NCBI GenBank assembly: GCA_045652135.1
Contig: JAZRTS010000163.1
Coordinates: forward strand, 1-56,321
Length of the DNA: 56,321 nucleotides
Origin: RGIG7213 sp045652135
GTDB taxonomy: Bacteria; Bacillota; Clostridia; Oscillospirales; CAG-272
Direction of reading: 5' to 3'
The position numbers were made by a program, and so were the translations under genes. Shown here in pieces: positions 30,741 to 38,115 of this stretch. The stretch's first letter is position 1; every line of letters begins with the position of its first letter. The notes under the pieces are model-generated. The model searched no databases, was not told the DNA's origin, and saw only the letters and a program-made list of their open reading frames with translations.

Positions 30741-31778
30741 CTATTCATTCACAATCGCAACCTTAATAACCCCATCAAGCTTATTCTCAAAAATATCATA
30801 AGCCTTTTCGATATCCTTAAGAGCGAATCTGTGGGTTATGAGAGGCGTAGTGTCAATCTTGCCCTCAGCAATAAGTGAGAGGATTTCATCACAGTCACAG
30901 CCGTCAACACCGCCCGTTTTAAAGATAAGATTCTTGCCGTACATATCGGGAAGAGGTAAGGTCTGTGCCTTATCGTAAAGAGCAACCACCGTAACAACAG
31001 CGTTAGATCTTGCACACTCCCAGGCAAGGCGGAAGGTATCCTCTGCACCTGCAACCTCAAGTACAACATCTGCACCGCCGTGGTCAGAATTTTCAAACAC
31101 AAACTCTTTACACTTTTCAGGCTCGCAGACAAGAACTTTGGGATAGTGACTCTTCACAAAATCAATGCGGTTTTTATCCTTTTCGCAGACGATAATCCGT
31201 TTGGGCTTTTTCAGCATAGTGCAAAGGAGAGTACAGATACCCGTAGGACCTGCGCCGATAATAAGCACAGTATCATCCTCTGTAATTTCAGAAATGCGTG
31301 TCGCCCAGAAGCCTGTGGCAAGAACATCACCCACAAAGAGAGCCTGTTCATCGCTGACACTGTCGGGAATTTTGTTAAGACCCATATCAGCATAAGGCAC
31401 CCGCACAAACTCGGTCTGTCCGCCGTCGATACGGCAACCTAAAGCCCAACCGCCGTTCTTGTCGGTGCAGTTATTCACATAACCTTTCTTGCAGAAAAAG
31501 CACTCTCCACAGAAGGTTTCAACATTGACAGTAACTCTGTCACCGGGCTTGAATTTAGTCACGCCACTGCCGACACTTTCAACGATGCCGACCATCTCGT
31601 GACCGACGGTAATCCCCGGAACAGCCCTTGGCACAGAGCCGTGCTTGATATGTAAATCGCTGCTGCAGATACTACTCATTGTCACTCTAACAATGGCGTC
31701 ACGAGAGTCGAGAAGCTCTGGTTTGGGCTTGTCGGTGAGGGTGAATTTATTGTGGTGTTTGTAGGTGTAAGCTATCAT
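30741..31778 (-). CDS. Zinc-dependent alcohol dehydrogenase (MDR family)
   Basis: The 345-residue protein has the catalytic zinc site region SSICSSDLHIKHG and GHEMVGIVESVGSGVTKFKPGDRV, a structural zinc cluster C-x2-C-x2-C-x7-C (CGECFFCKKGYVNNC), and the Rossmann motif LIIGAGPTGICTLLCTML. It oxidises an alcohol or polyol with NAD(P). The substrate is undetermined; it resembles threonine, butanediol and short-chain alcohol dehydrogenases. CGGAG precedes ATG. It is the last gene of an apparent operon with the deformylase-like gene and yaiI (gaps of 9 and 24 nt). Confidence 0.93.
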   Translation of the reverse strand: MIAYTYKHHNKFTLTDKPKPELLDSRDAIVRVTMSSICSSDLHIKHGSVPRAVPGITVGHEMVGIVESVGSGVTKFKPGDRVTVNVETFCGECFFCKKGYVNNCTDKNGGWALGCRIDGGQTEFVRVPYADMGLNKIPDSVSDEQALFVGDVLATGFWATRISEITEDDTVLIIGAGPTGICTLLCTMLKKPKRIIVCEKDKNRIDFVKSHYPKVLVCEPEKCKEFVFENSDHGGADVVLEVAGAEDTFRLAWECARSNAVVTVVALYDKAQTLPLPDMYGKNLIFKTGGVDGCDCDEILSLIAEGKIDTTPLITHRFALKDIEKAYDIFENKLDGVIKVAIVNE

Positions 31779-31802
31779 ATTAAAACTCCGTTGGAAAGAT
31801 TA

Positions 31803-32231
31803 TTATTCAAGGCACAAAAGCAACGCCTTCAGAAAGTCTGCGTCATTCTGTGCAGTTCTCTTTTTCGGACCCTTTGTTCTGTTGCCTGCCATTCTCTCCT
31901 TTTTGCCTATAAAACGGGTAAAAAGGAGATTTTCTATATTGTTGTCGGTGTAGATAAGTCCATTCTGATTAAGCGCCTTAGCGCCCTTACCAAGCACAAG
32001 AGCAGCTAGACCGTAGTCCTGTGTAACAATTACATCGCCCTTTTCGGTAAGGTTTGCAATACGGCAATCGGCAGAATCTGCACCCTTATCAACGACAATA
32101 GTTTTTGCGACCTCTTTTTCAATGGAGTGGGTGTTGTCGCAGACAATAATACACTCAAGGCCTCGCTCTTTTGCTATACCTACGGTAATATCTACAACAG
32201 GGCAAGCGTCAGCATCAATTATTATTTTCAT
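31803..32231 (-). CDS. YaiI/YqxD-family (UPF0178, DUF188) protein
   Basis: This 142-residue protein starts MKIIIDADACPVVD, the hallmark of UPF0178, followed by KGADSADCRIANL and DVIVTQDYGLAALVLGKGAKALNQNG. The RMAGNRTKGPKKRTAQND C-terminal motif is also typical. The conserved Asp residues suggest a PIN-like fold that could bind metal and cut RNA, but no activity is established. AAGGTGA precedes ATG; it is co-directional with the flanking genes at small gaps. Confidence 0.93.
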   Translation of the reverse strand: MKIIIDADACPVVDITVGIAKERGLECIIVCDNTHSIEKEVAKTIVVDKGADSADCRIANLTEKGDVIVTQDYGLAALVLGKGAKALNQNGLIYTDNNIENLLFTRFIGKKERMAGNRTKGPKKRTAQNDADFLKALLLCLE

Positions 32232-32240
32232 AGTTTCACC

Positions 32241-32654
32241 TTAAATTAGTATTCCGCCGCAATGGTCAACCTCATGCTGAATTATCTGTGCAGGGAAGCC
32301 TGTAAATGTTTTGATGCGAATCTGCATTTCAGCTGTCTGCCATTTGACTTTTATAGTCTTATAACGTTTACACTTACGGGGACCTCCAAGCAGAGAAAGG
32401 CAACCTTCTTCTGTTTCGTACGGTTCTGACTTTTTGATAATCTCAGGGTTAAACATAACCATATATGTACCTTCGTTATCAAAGGCGATAATGCGTTTGC
32501 GTACACCTATCATATTTGCAGCCATACCGACACAGCCGTCTTTATGTGCGGTTAGTGTATCGAGTAAATCTTCAGCTACTTGTAAATCTTCTTTTGTTGC
32601 GACTTCCGATTTCAGGCTTAGAAAAATTGGGTCGTGGGTTAGTTGTTTAATCAT
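32241..32654 (-). CDS. Peptide deformylase-like protein with altered motif I
   Basis: This 137-residue protein has the deformylase motifs II (EEGCLSL, metal-ligand Cys) and III (QHEVDHCGG, HExDH metal ligands). Motif I, normally GxGxAAxQ, reads GCVGMAANM, so the conserved Gln that contacts the substrate is replaced by Met. It is short for a deformylase, ending right after motif III. I recall this variant as a second deformylase-type protein in Firmicutes. Activity on formyl-Met may be altered. It is first in the operon with yaiI and the alcohol dehydrogenase, with a strong promoter at 32698-32726. Confidence 0.87.
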   Translation of the reverse strand: MIKQLTHDPIFLSLKSEVATKEDLQVAEDLLDTLTAHKDGCVGMAANMIGVRKRIIAFDNEGTYMVMFNPEIIKKSEPYETEEGCLSLLGGPRKCKRYKTIKVKWQTAEMQIRIKTFTGFPAQIIQHEVDHCGGILI

Positions 32655-32697
32655 TTAAATACCTTCTTGTTTTCTTAACAATATGGATTTAATATGT

Positions 32698-32726
32698 ATT
32701 ATACTGCAAAAAATTTCTTATTGCAA
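32698..32726 (-). promoter_or_regulatory. Promoter of the deformylase-like/yaiI/alcohol dehydrogenase operon
   Basis: Minus-strand TTGCAA (32721-32726), 17 nt, TATAAT (32698-32703). Confidence 0.75.
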
Positions 32727-32733
32727 TATAATC

Positions 32734-33282
32734 TCATTTCACTCTCCCCATATACACCCCACCATTCTCACTCAACCACTTATGCCACTTCTTATACTCA
32801 GGGAACACCTTTTCAATCTCGGCATAGAACTGCGGTGAATGATTCATATGCTTCCTGTGGCAGAGTTCGTGCACAACAACGCTGTCGATAACCTCAACCG
32901 GAAACAGTGCCAACAGGCAATTAAAGTTTAAGTTCCCCTTTGACGAACAACTGCCCCAACGGGTACGCTGACAACGGATAGTGATCCTGTTATATGTAAC
33001 GCCGATTTTCGGAGCGTAATATCTCACACGATCAGGAATGATGGCTTTTGCTTTTTCGGCAAGGGCGTTTATTTCTTCCTGCGTGAAAGGGAGAACCTCG
33101 CTGATTGCTTTTTCATGTTTCTCTATCTTGGCAAGATTCTTTTCAATCCACGACTTTTTGGAGTCAATGAAGTTGTAGATCTCTTTATCCTTCATACGCA
33201 AAGGTGCACGGGCGATGATTTCACCGGGCTTGAGCTGAATTGATAAAGTTTTTCTGTTGCTTCGAATAATAGTAACCTTCAT
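32734..33282 (-). CDS. YgjP/DUF45-family zinc metallopeptidase
   Basis: The 182-residue protein has the YgjP-like order: N-terminal SNRKTLSIQLKPGEIIARAPLRM, then CQRTRWGSCSSKGNLNFNC, and the zinc-binding VVHELCHRKHMNHSPQFY (HExxH with a following His). DUF45 members are thought to be metal-dependent peptidases, and some partner with restriction systems, but none is here. AGGACAAAAT precedes ATG. It follows the small Gly/Ser-rich gene by 14 nt. Confidence 0.92.
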   Translation of the reverse strand: MKVTIIRSNRKTLSIQLKPGEIIARAPLRMKDKEIYNFIDSKKSWIEKNLAKIEKHEKAISEVLPFTQEEINALAEKAKAIIPDRVRYYAPKIGVTYNRITIRCQRTRWGSCSSKGNLNFNCLLALFPVEVIDSVVVHELCHRKHMNHSPQFYAEIEKVFPEYKKWHKWLSENGGVYMGRVK

Positions 33283-33296
33283 ATTTTGTCCTCCGT

Positions 33297-33467
33297 TTAT
33301 GATTTACCGATAAGGCACAGCACCCAACCGATAATTGCCAACACAATCAAAGCAGTAGCACAGCCTGAGTTACCGCTACCGCCATTAACAGAATTATTAT
33401 TTCTTCCTCCAGAGCTGCTTCCTCCGCTGGTCATCTTAAAAGCATAAAAATCGTTAAGGTCAGGCAT
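33297..33467 (-). CDS. Small protein with Gly/Ser/Asn linker and C-terminal membrane helix
   Basis: This is about 56 residues: MPDLNDFYAFKMT, then a low-complexity Gly/Ser/Asn stretch (about 14-33), then a single hydrophobic helix (CATALIVLAIIGWVLCLIG). ATG at 33467 follows CGGAGG by 8 nt; the open frame extends to 33500 without a ribosome binding site. The composition suggests a tail-anchored protein with a flexible linker. Function unknown. It is co-transcribed with the YgjP-like gene and divergent from the 21-residue-repeat gene. Confidence 0.65.
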   Translation of the reverse strand: MPDLNDFYAFKMTSGGSSSGGRNNNSVNGGSGNSGCATALIVLAIIGWVLCLIGKS

Positions 33468-33500
33468 AATAGCAGCCTCCGTATCTGTTCTGTTGCACAC

Positions 33501-33530
33501 ATTATACTCCTAAAGTCGCTACGAATGCAA
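33501..33530 (-). promoter_or_regulatory. Promoter of the 33297/32734 gene pair
   Basis: Minus-strand TTGCAT (33525-33530), 18 nt, TATAAT (33501-33506). Its -35 box lies in one arm of an inverted repeat. Confidence 0.7.
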
Positions 33531-33600
33531 TAGCCGATCACCCTTATGTGAATTTCAGTCCGTATAAACGGACAACACGCTCGACCCCTATTGCAATTCG
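33522..33600. repeat. Inverted-repeat element between divergent promoters
   Basis: CGAATGCAATAG (33522-33533) and CTATTGCAATTCG (33588-33600) are imperfect inverted copies around a central hairpin GTCCGT-ATAA-ACGGAC (33559-33574). Each arm supplies the -35 box of an outward promoter. Confidence 0.55.
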
Positions 33601-33619
33601 TTTTTTGCCGTTATACAAT
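33591..33619 (+). promoter_or_regulatory. Promoter of the 21-residue-repeat protein gene
   Basis: TTGCAA (33591-33596), 17 nt, TACAAT (33614-33619). Confidence 0.7.
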
Positions 33620-33676
33620 CAAACCATAGTAAAAATCAAATGACAGAAATACAAAAGAAAACAAGGAGGAAAACAT

Positions 33677-33991
33677 ATGGGTAAAGACGGTTACAGCAGA
33701 CGAGGCTTCTTCGGCGACATAATTCACTATGACGCCAAAGGCAACAAAGTTGGCGAAAGCAGACCTAGTCTTTTCGGAGGCTACACAAACTACGATGCCA
33801 AAGGCAATAAGGTAGGACGCTCTTACCCTGGATTCTTCGGCGGACAGAATCATTATGACAACAACGGACATAAAACTGGTCATTCCGAGCCGGGTCTCTT
33901 TGGTGGCTTCAATCACTATAACAGCGATGGAGATAAGGTTGGTCATAGTGATCCCGGTTGGTTTGGGGATTTTAATCATTATAAAAAATAA
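33677..33991 (+). CDS. Tandem 21-residue-repeat protein
   Basis: The 104-residue protein is built almost entirely from four full copies and one partial copy of a 21-residue unit. The unit is approximately FGG-x3-HYD-x2-G-x-KVG-x-S-x-PG-F, beginning around residue 12. Aromatic, Gly and His/Tyr positions are strictly periodic, suggesting a repeating beta-hairpin structure. No signal peptide or membrane helix is present. AAGGAGG lies 8 nt before ATG and a good promoter is at 33591-33619. The function is unknown. It is flanked by a terminator and is the only plus-strand gene in the accessory block. Confidence 0.8.
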   Translation: MGKDGYSRRGFFGDIIHYDAKGNKVGESRPSLFGGYTNYDAKGNKVGRSYPGFFGGQNHYDNNGHKTGHSEPGLFGGFNHYNSDGDKVGHSDPGWFGDFNHYKK

Positions 33992-33996
33992 GTGTA

Positions 33997-34024
33997 TAGC
34001 CGTCACCTTTGTGGCGGTTTTTAT
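33997..34024 (+). terminator. Terminator of the repeat-protein gene
   Basis: The stem AGCCGTCAC/GTGGCGGTT (one G-U) is followed by a T-run and lies 6 nt after the stop. Confidence 0.75.
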
Positions 34025-34121
34025 ATAAGCAAGGCTATGAATTACTAACTTGAAAATTTTATAATTATATTACGTAAGCTGAAATTATACAATAATTGAA
34101 AAAATGAAAAAACAGCGCAAA

Positions 34122-34148
34122 AAACCGCCCTCGTTACGAAGGCGGTTT
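34122..34148 (-). terminator. Terminator downstream of lysS
   Basis: The stem AAACCGCC/GGCGGTTT is followed by six T on the minus strand, 80 nt past the lysS stop. The stretch between contains a direct repeat AAAATTGGGGT (34164-34186) and no gene. Confidence 0.8.
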
Positions 34149-34229
34149 CTGTATTATTCCGGAAAAATTGGGGTAAAATTGGGGTATTTTTGAGTACCCG
34201 TGCCCCGAAAACCCTTTATTTATAAGGGA

Positions 34230-35738
34230 TTATTTGTCAAGTGACTTCATTGTGGGGAAGAGGAGAACATCTCTGATTGCAGCTGAGTCAGTAAGAAGCA
34301 TAACCATTCTGTCGATACCGAAGCCGATACCGCCGGTGGGAGCCATGCCGTACTCGAGTGCAGTCATGAAATCCTCGTCAGTTGTGTTTGCTTCTTCGTC
34401 GCCCTGCTTGAGAAGCTCTTCCTGTGCCTTGAAGCGCTCTCTCTGATCAATGGGGTCGTTGAGCTCGGAGTAAGCGTTTGCCATTTCCCAGCCGTTCATG
34501 AAGAACTCGAAGCGCTCAACGTAGTCGGGATTTTCAGGCTTACGCTTTGTAAGAGGTGAAATCTCAACGGGGTGGTCCATAAGGAAGGTGGGCTGAATAA
34601 GGTGGTGCTCAACAAACTCTTCAAAGAAGAGGTTGAGGATGTCACCCTTCTTGTGTCTTGCTTCAAATTCAACGCCCTTTTCCTTTGCAAGAGCCTTTGC
34701 TTCGTCGTCAGTTTTGATTTCGTTGAAATCAATGCCTGTGTACTTCTTGACAGCATCAAGCATGGTGATACGCTCGAAGGGCTTACCGAGATCCATTTCA
34801 ACGCCGTTGTAAACAATTTTTGTTGTGCCGAGAACAGCCTGTGCAACATGGCGATAAAGATTCTCTGTAAGATCCATCATGCCGTGATAGTCGGTGTAAG
34901 CCTGATAAAGCTCCATAAGTGTGAACTCGGGGTTGTGACGGGTGTCAAGACCCTCGTTACGGAAAACTCTGCCGATTTCATAAACTCTTTCAAGACCGCC
35001 TACGATAAGTCTCTTAAGATAAAGCTCAAGAGAAATGCGGAGCTTGAAATCCTCGTCAAGTGCGTTGAAGTGAGTTTCAAAGGGACGTGCAGCTGCACCG
35101 CCTGCGTTTGAAACGAGCATGGGAGTTTCAACCTCAAGGAAGCCCTCACCGTCAAGGTACTTTCTTACCTCGCGGATGATTCTTGAACGGTTGATGAGAG
35201 TCTGCTTTGACTCCTGGTTCATGATAAGGTCAACATAACGCTGACGGTATCTTGTGTCGGTATTTGTAAGTCCGTGGAACTTTTCGGGAAGGGGAAGAAG
35301 TGACTTTGTGAGAAGCTCAATCTTTTCTGCGTGGATTGAGATTTCGCCTGTCTTTGTCTTGAATACAACGCCCTCGATACCGATGATGTCACCGATGTCG
35401 AGCTTCTTGAAGCCCTTGTATTCTTCTTCGCCGAGGCTGTCACGGGCAACGTAAGACTGAATGTTGCCCTTAAGGTCCTGTATGTTGCAGAAGGAGGCCT
35501 TACCCATGATACGTTTTGACATCATACGGCCTGCAACACGGACTGTTTTACCCTCGAGCTCTTCAAAGCTTTCCTTGATTACTGCGCTGTGGTGTGTCTG
35601 GTCGTATTTTGTAATAACAAAGGGATCCTTGCCTGCCTGCTGAAGAGCTTCAAGCTTGTCAACCCTTACCTGTCTTAATTCGTTAACGTCCTGTACGGCT
35701 TCTTCCTGGGGAAGATTTGCATTTTTTTCCTGTGCCAT
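34230..35738 (-). CDS. lysS: Lysine--tRNA ligase (class II)
   Basis: The protein of about 502 residues has an N-terminal OB-fold anticodon domain (GKTVRVAGRMMSKRIMGKASFCNIQD) and a class II catalytic domain with motif 1 LEVETPMLV, motif 2 FRNEGLDTRHNPEFTLMELYQAY, and motif 3 GGIGFGIDRMVMLLTDS. It charges tRNA-Lys. The start ATG at 35738 follows AAAGG by 9 nt, as in the upstream greA (same RBS context), and is preferred over ATG at 35747 which overlaps it. It is downstream of greA by 30 nt in one operon, a common Firmicute order. Confidence 0.98.
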   Translation of the reverse strand: MAQEKNANLPQEEAVQDVNELRQVRVDKLEALQQAGKDPFVITKYDQTHHSAVIKESFEELEGKTVRVAGRMMSKRIMGKASFCNIQDLKGNIQSYVARDSLGEEEYKGFKKLDIGDIIGIEGVVFKTKTGEISIHAEKIELLTKSLLPLPEKFHGLTNTDTRYRQRYVDLIMNQESKQTLINRSRIIREVRKYLDGEGFLEVETPMLVSNAGGAAARPFETHFNALDEDFKLRISLELYLKRLIVGGLERVYEIGRVFRNEGLDTRHNPEFTLMELYQAYTDYHGMMDLTENLYRHVAQAVLGTTKIVYNGVEMDLGKPFERITMLDAVKKYTGIDFNEIKTDDEAKALAKEKGVEFEARHKKGDILNLFFEEFVEHHLIQPTFLMDHPVEISPLTKRKPENPDYVERFEFFMNGWEMANAYSELNDPIDQRERFKAQEELLKQGDEEANTTDEDFMTALEYGMAPTGGIGFGIDRMVMLLTDSAAIRDVLLFPTMKSLDK

Positions 35739-35768
35739 TTTTTTCATCCTTTCGGGATTGAAGTGAAT

Positions 35769-36251
35769 TTATTTTGTGATTTCGATGATTTCGTACTTGA
35801 TAATGCCCATGGGAGCCTCAACATCAACAACATCGCCAACCTTGTGGCCGATGATTGCCTTTGCTACGGGAGATTCGTCACTTGTAAGGTAGTCAGTACC
35901 CTTATCCTTTGAGGTTGAGGATGAGGAGATAATCTGATACTTGTAAACATCACCGTATTCGATGTCCTTGATTGTTACCTTTGAGCCCATCTGGATAACG
36001 TCGGTGCTGAGTGCATCCTCGTCAATGATTTTTGCAGTTGCAAGAGTTTCTTCAATTTCCTTGATGCGTGCTTCAAGCTTTGCCTGATCGTTTCTTGCTT
36101 CGTCGTATTCGCTGTTTTCGGACAAGTCACCGAAGGAAAGTGCTACCTGGATTTTCTCCTTGATTTCCTGACGGCCTTTAACCTTCAGTTCCTCAAGTTC
36201 CTCTTCAAGTTCTTTAAAACCGGCGCTGGTAAGAAGTTTTTCCTGTGCCAT
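35769..36251 (-). CDS. greA: Transcription elongation factor GreA
   Basis: The 160-residue protein has the GreA N-terminal coiled coil (FKELEEELEELKVKGRQEIKEKIQ, FGDLSENSEYDEARNDQAK with the DxxEN acidic tip) and a C-terminal FKBP-like domain with SPVAKAIIGHKVGDVVDVEAP. It enters the secondary channel of RNA polymerase and rescues backtracked complexes. AAAGGATGA lies upstream of ATG and a consensus promoter is at 36302-36330. First gene of greA-lysS. Confidence 0.98.
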   Translation of the reverse strand: MAQEKLLTSAGFKELEEELEELKVKGRQEIKEKIQVALSFGDLSENSEYDEARNDQAKLEARIKEIEETLATAKIIDEDALSTDVIQMGSKVTIKDIEYGDVYKYQIISSSSTSKDKGTDYLTSDESPVAKAIIGHKVGDVVDVEAPMGIIKYEIIEITK

Positions 36252-36301
36252 TATATTTCATCCTTTCGCATATAGATTTATATATAAACTATCAGTTTAA
36301 T

Positions 36302-36330
36302 ATTATATAAAATAATAGGCAAAGTGTCAA
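36302..36330 (-). promoter_or_regulatory. Promoter of greA-lysS
   Basis: Minus-strand TTGACA (36325-36330), 17 nt, TATAAT (36302-36307). Confidence 0.85.
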
Positions 36331-36418
36331 GTGAAAAAGGAATAAATTTAGCCCGCTGCAGGCAGGCTTTTGTGAATTTTGTCCCTTTTCGGCTCATATA
36401 CTCCCCCGAGGTGATTTT

Positions 36419-37012
36419 ATGAAAAAAGTAATTACCCTTTTTGCCGCACTTATTTGTGTGTGCAGTCTTTCCGCCTGTACTCCTGCCGGCAGCTCAAACC
36501 TTCTGCTTTTTACCGAAAAGCTAAACGCCGTCAGCGATGAAAAAATAAGCCTTACGGATTTTGTCACAGACGGCAGCAGCTACAGAACAGTTTTCAGCAG
36601 AGGGAACACAGAGCTCCTTCTTACCGCGGAGACAAACGAGAAAAACGAAATAAAAAAGATGCGCCTTACAATCAGCAAAATTGATGAAACGGGCAGCTAT
36701 AAATCTCCCACCGACGCCGAGGCGGATTTTTTCCGTCAAAAGGCAACGCTGATGCTTACCGCATTCACCCTTTTTGAAAAAGAAAAAAGCACCGCAATAA
36801 CAGAAAAAATCCTGCCCTCAAAAGGTGAAGACCTTTTAAGAACAGGAGAGCTCACTACGGACACGGACAATTTTCACATTGTCTATTATTCAAACAGAAT
36901 CTGCTGTCAGTTTACCGTCACAAACACCTTCCTTGAAAAAACAGAAATCACCGAGAAGCCCGTAAGCAGACCTCTTTATGAGGTGACGGCAAATGTAATC
37001 AGCGAGGATTAG
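36419..37012 (+). CDS. Hypothetical lipoprotein
   Basis: This 197-residue protein has a signal peptide with lipobox SLSAC (Cys20) and a mature domain rich in Lys, Glu and Thr. No known family is recognised; segments such as ELLLTAETNEKNEIKKMRLTISKID suggest antiparallel beta strands. GAGGTGA precedes ATG. It lies convergent to the MreB-like gene; the two coding regions overlap by 4 bp at their ends, so neither can be extended. No plus-strand promoter of good quality was found upstream. Confidence 0.82.
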   Translation: MKKVITLFAALICVCSLSACTPAGSSNLLLFTEKLNAVSDEKISLTDFVTDGSSYRTVFSRGNTELLLTAETNEKNEIKKMRLTISKIDETGSYKSPTDAEADFFRQKATLMLTAFTLFEKEKSTAITEKILPSKGEDLLRTGELTTDTDNFHIVYYSNRICCQFTVTNTFLEKTEITEKPVSRPLYEVTANVISED

Positions 37013-38046
37013 TCTCTGAAATTATAGGCACTTTCCTTTACGCGGAAGGAATAGCCGTTATCCTCAAGCTTTTTCATGTTTTTGAGAATGAAGCCTGCAC
37101 CCTTTGCACCGCAATGCTCCGGGTCAGCGGCAACAGTAACCCTTATGCCGAGCTTTTGTGAAAGGAACTTATCAATGCCGTAAAGCTTTGCACCACCGCC
37201 GGCAATTATTATGCCCTCATTACATATATCCGAATAAAGCTCGGGAGGAGTCTGGTCGAGAACCTCCATCACACCGTCAAAAATAGCTTTCACATCATCC
37301 TCAAGTGCCTCGCAGACATCCCTTGAGCTGATGTTGAAATTCTTCGGCATACCTGTCACAAAGTCCTTGCCTGTACAGATGATTTCGAATTCCTCTTCTC
37401 TTTTAACGGCACAGCCGATGGCATGCTTGATTTTTCTGCCTGTCTGCTTGCCGATGTGAATGTTCATGTTCTTTTTAACAAAGCGGCACACCGATTCGTC
37501 CATGGTGTCACCGGAAACCCTTCTCAATGAAGCGGCATAAGCCACAGTGCCCATAGTTATAACGGCAATATCCGTTGTACCCGCACCGATGTCAACAACC
37601 ATCACACCGCGGGGGTGGTCAATGGAAAGACCTGCTCCGAGAGCAGCAACAACAGGCTCATCAACAAGGTGAACCTTACCTGCACCTGCGGCACAGGCGG
37701 CTTCAATAACCGTCTTTTTTTCAAGCTGAGTGCTGCAGCTGGGGGCACTTATAAGCACATTGGGTCTGAAGATGCTGTTTTTACATATCCTCATAATAAA
37801 ATGGGAAAGAATCTCCGACATCACGGTGAAATCGGAAATGACACCGCCGGAAATCGGTCTTTTCAGCACATAGCTGTCGGGAGCCTTGCCGAACATTCTT
37901 CCCGCATCGTCTCCGATTGCAACAAGCTCATCACTTCTTGCATCATAGCAGATTGAATTATCCTCACAAAGCACAATACCTCTGCCGCTGACAAAGGCTG
38001 TAACCGTGCTTGTGCCAAGGTCAATACCGATGTTGTAGCCTGCCAT
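37009..38046 (-). CDS. mreB: MreB-like rod-shape-determining actin homologue
   Basis: The 345-residue protein has the actin-fold phosphate motifs IGIDLGTSTVTAFVSGRG (residues about 5-22) and VVDIGAGTTDIAVITMG (about 149-165), and the adenosine motif GIIIAGGGAKLYGID. MreB filaments guide cell-wall synthesis. It is at the MreB/Mbl length but lacks the usual mreC/mreD neighbours, so it may be a paralogue rather than the main MreB. Own promoter at 38083-38111. AAGGTGA precedes ATG. Confidence 0.9.
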   Translation of the reverse strand: MAGYNIGIDLGTSTVTAFVSGRGIVLCEDNSICYDARSDELVAIGDDAGRMFGKAPDSYVLKRPISGGVISDFTVMSEILSHFIMRICKNSIFRPNVLISAPSCSTQLEKKTVIEAACAAGAGKVHLVDEPVVAALGAGLSIDHPRGVMVVDIGAGTTDIAVITMGTVAYAASLRRVSGDTMDESVCRFVKKNMNIHIGKQTGRKIKHAIGCAVKREEEFEIICTGKDFVTGMPKNFNISSRDVCEALEDDVKAIFDGVMEVLDQTPPELYSDICNEGIIIAGGGAKLYGIDKFLSQKLGIRVTVAADPEHCGAKGAGFILKNMKKLEDNGYSFRVKESAYNFRD

Positions 38047-38082
38047 TTTTTCACCTTCCCTTCATTTTTTACCGTACGTTTT

Positions 38083-38111
38083 ATTTTACTTTGTTTTTAC
38101 GCTTTTGTCAA
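38083..38111 (-). promoter_or_regulatory. Promoter of the MreB-like gene
   Basis: Minus-strand TTGACA (38106-38111), 17 nt, TAAAAT (38083-38088). The -35 overlaps the region right after the recD2 stop. Confidence 0.7.
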
Positions 38112-38115
38112 CGGG

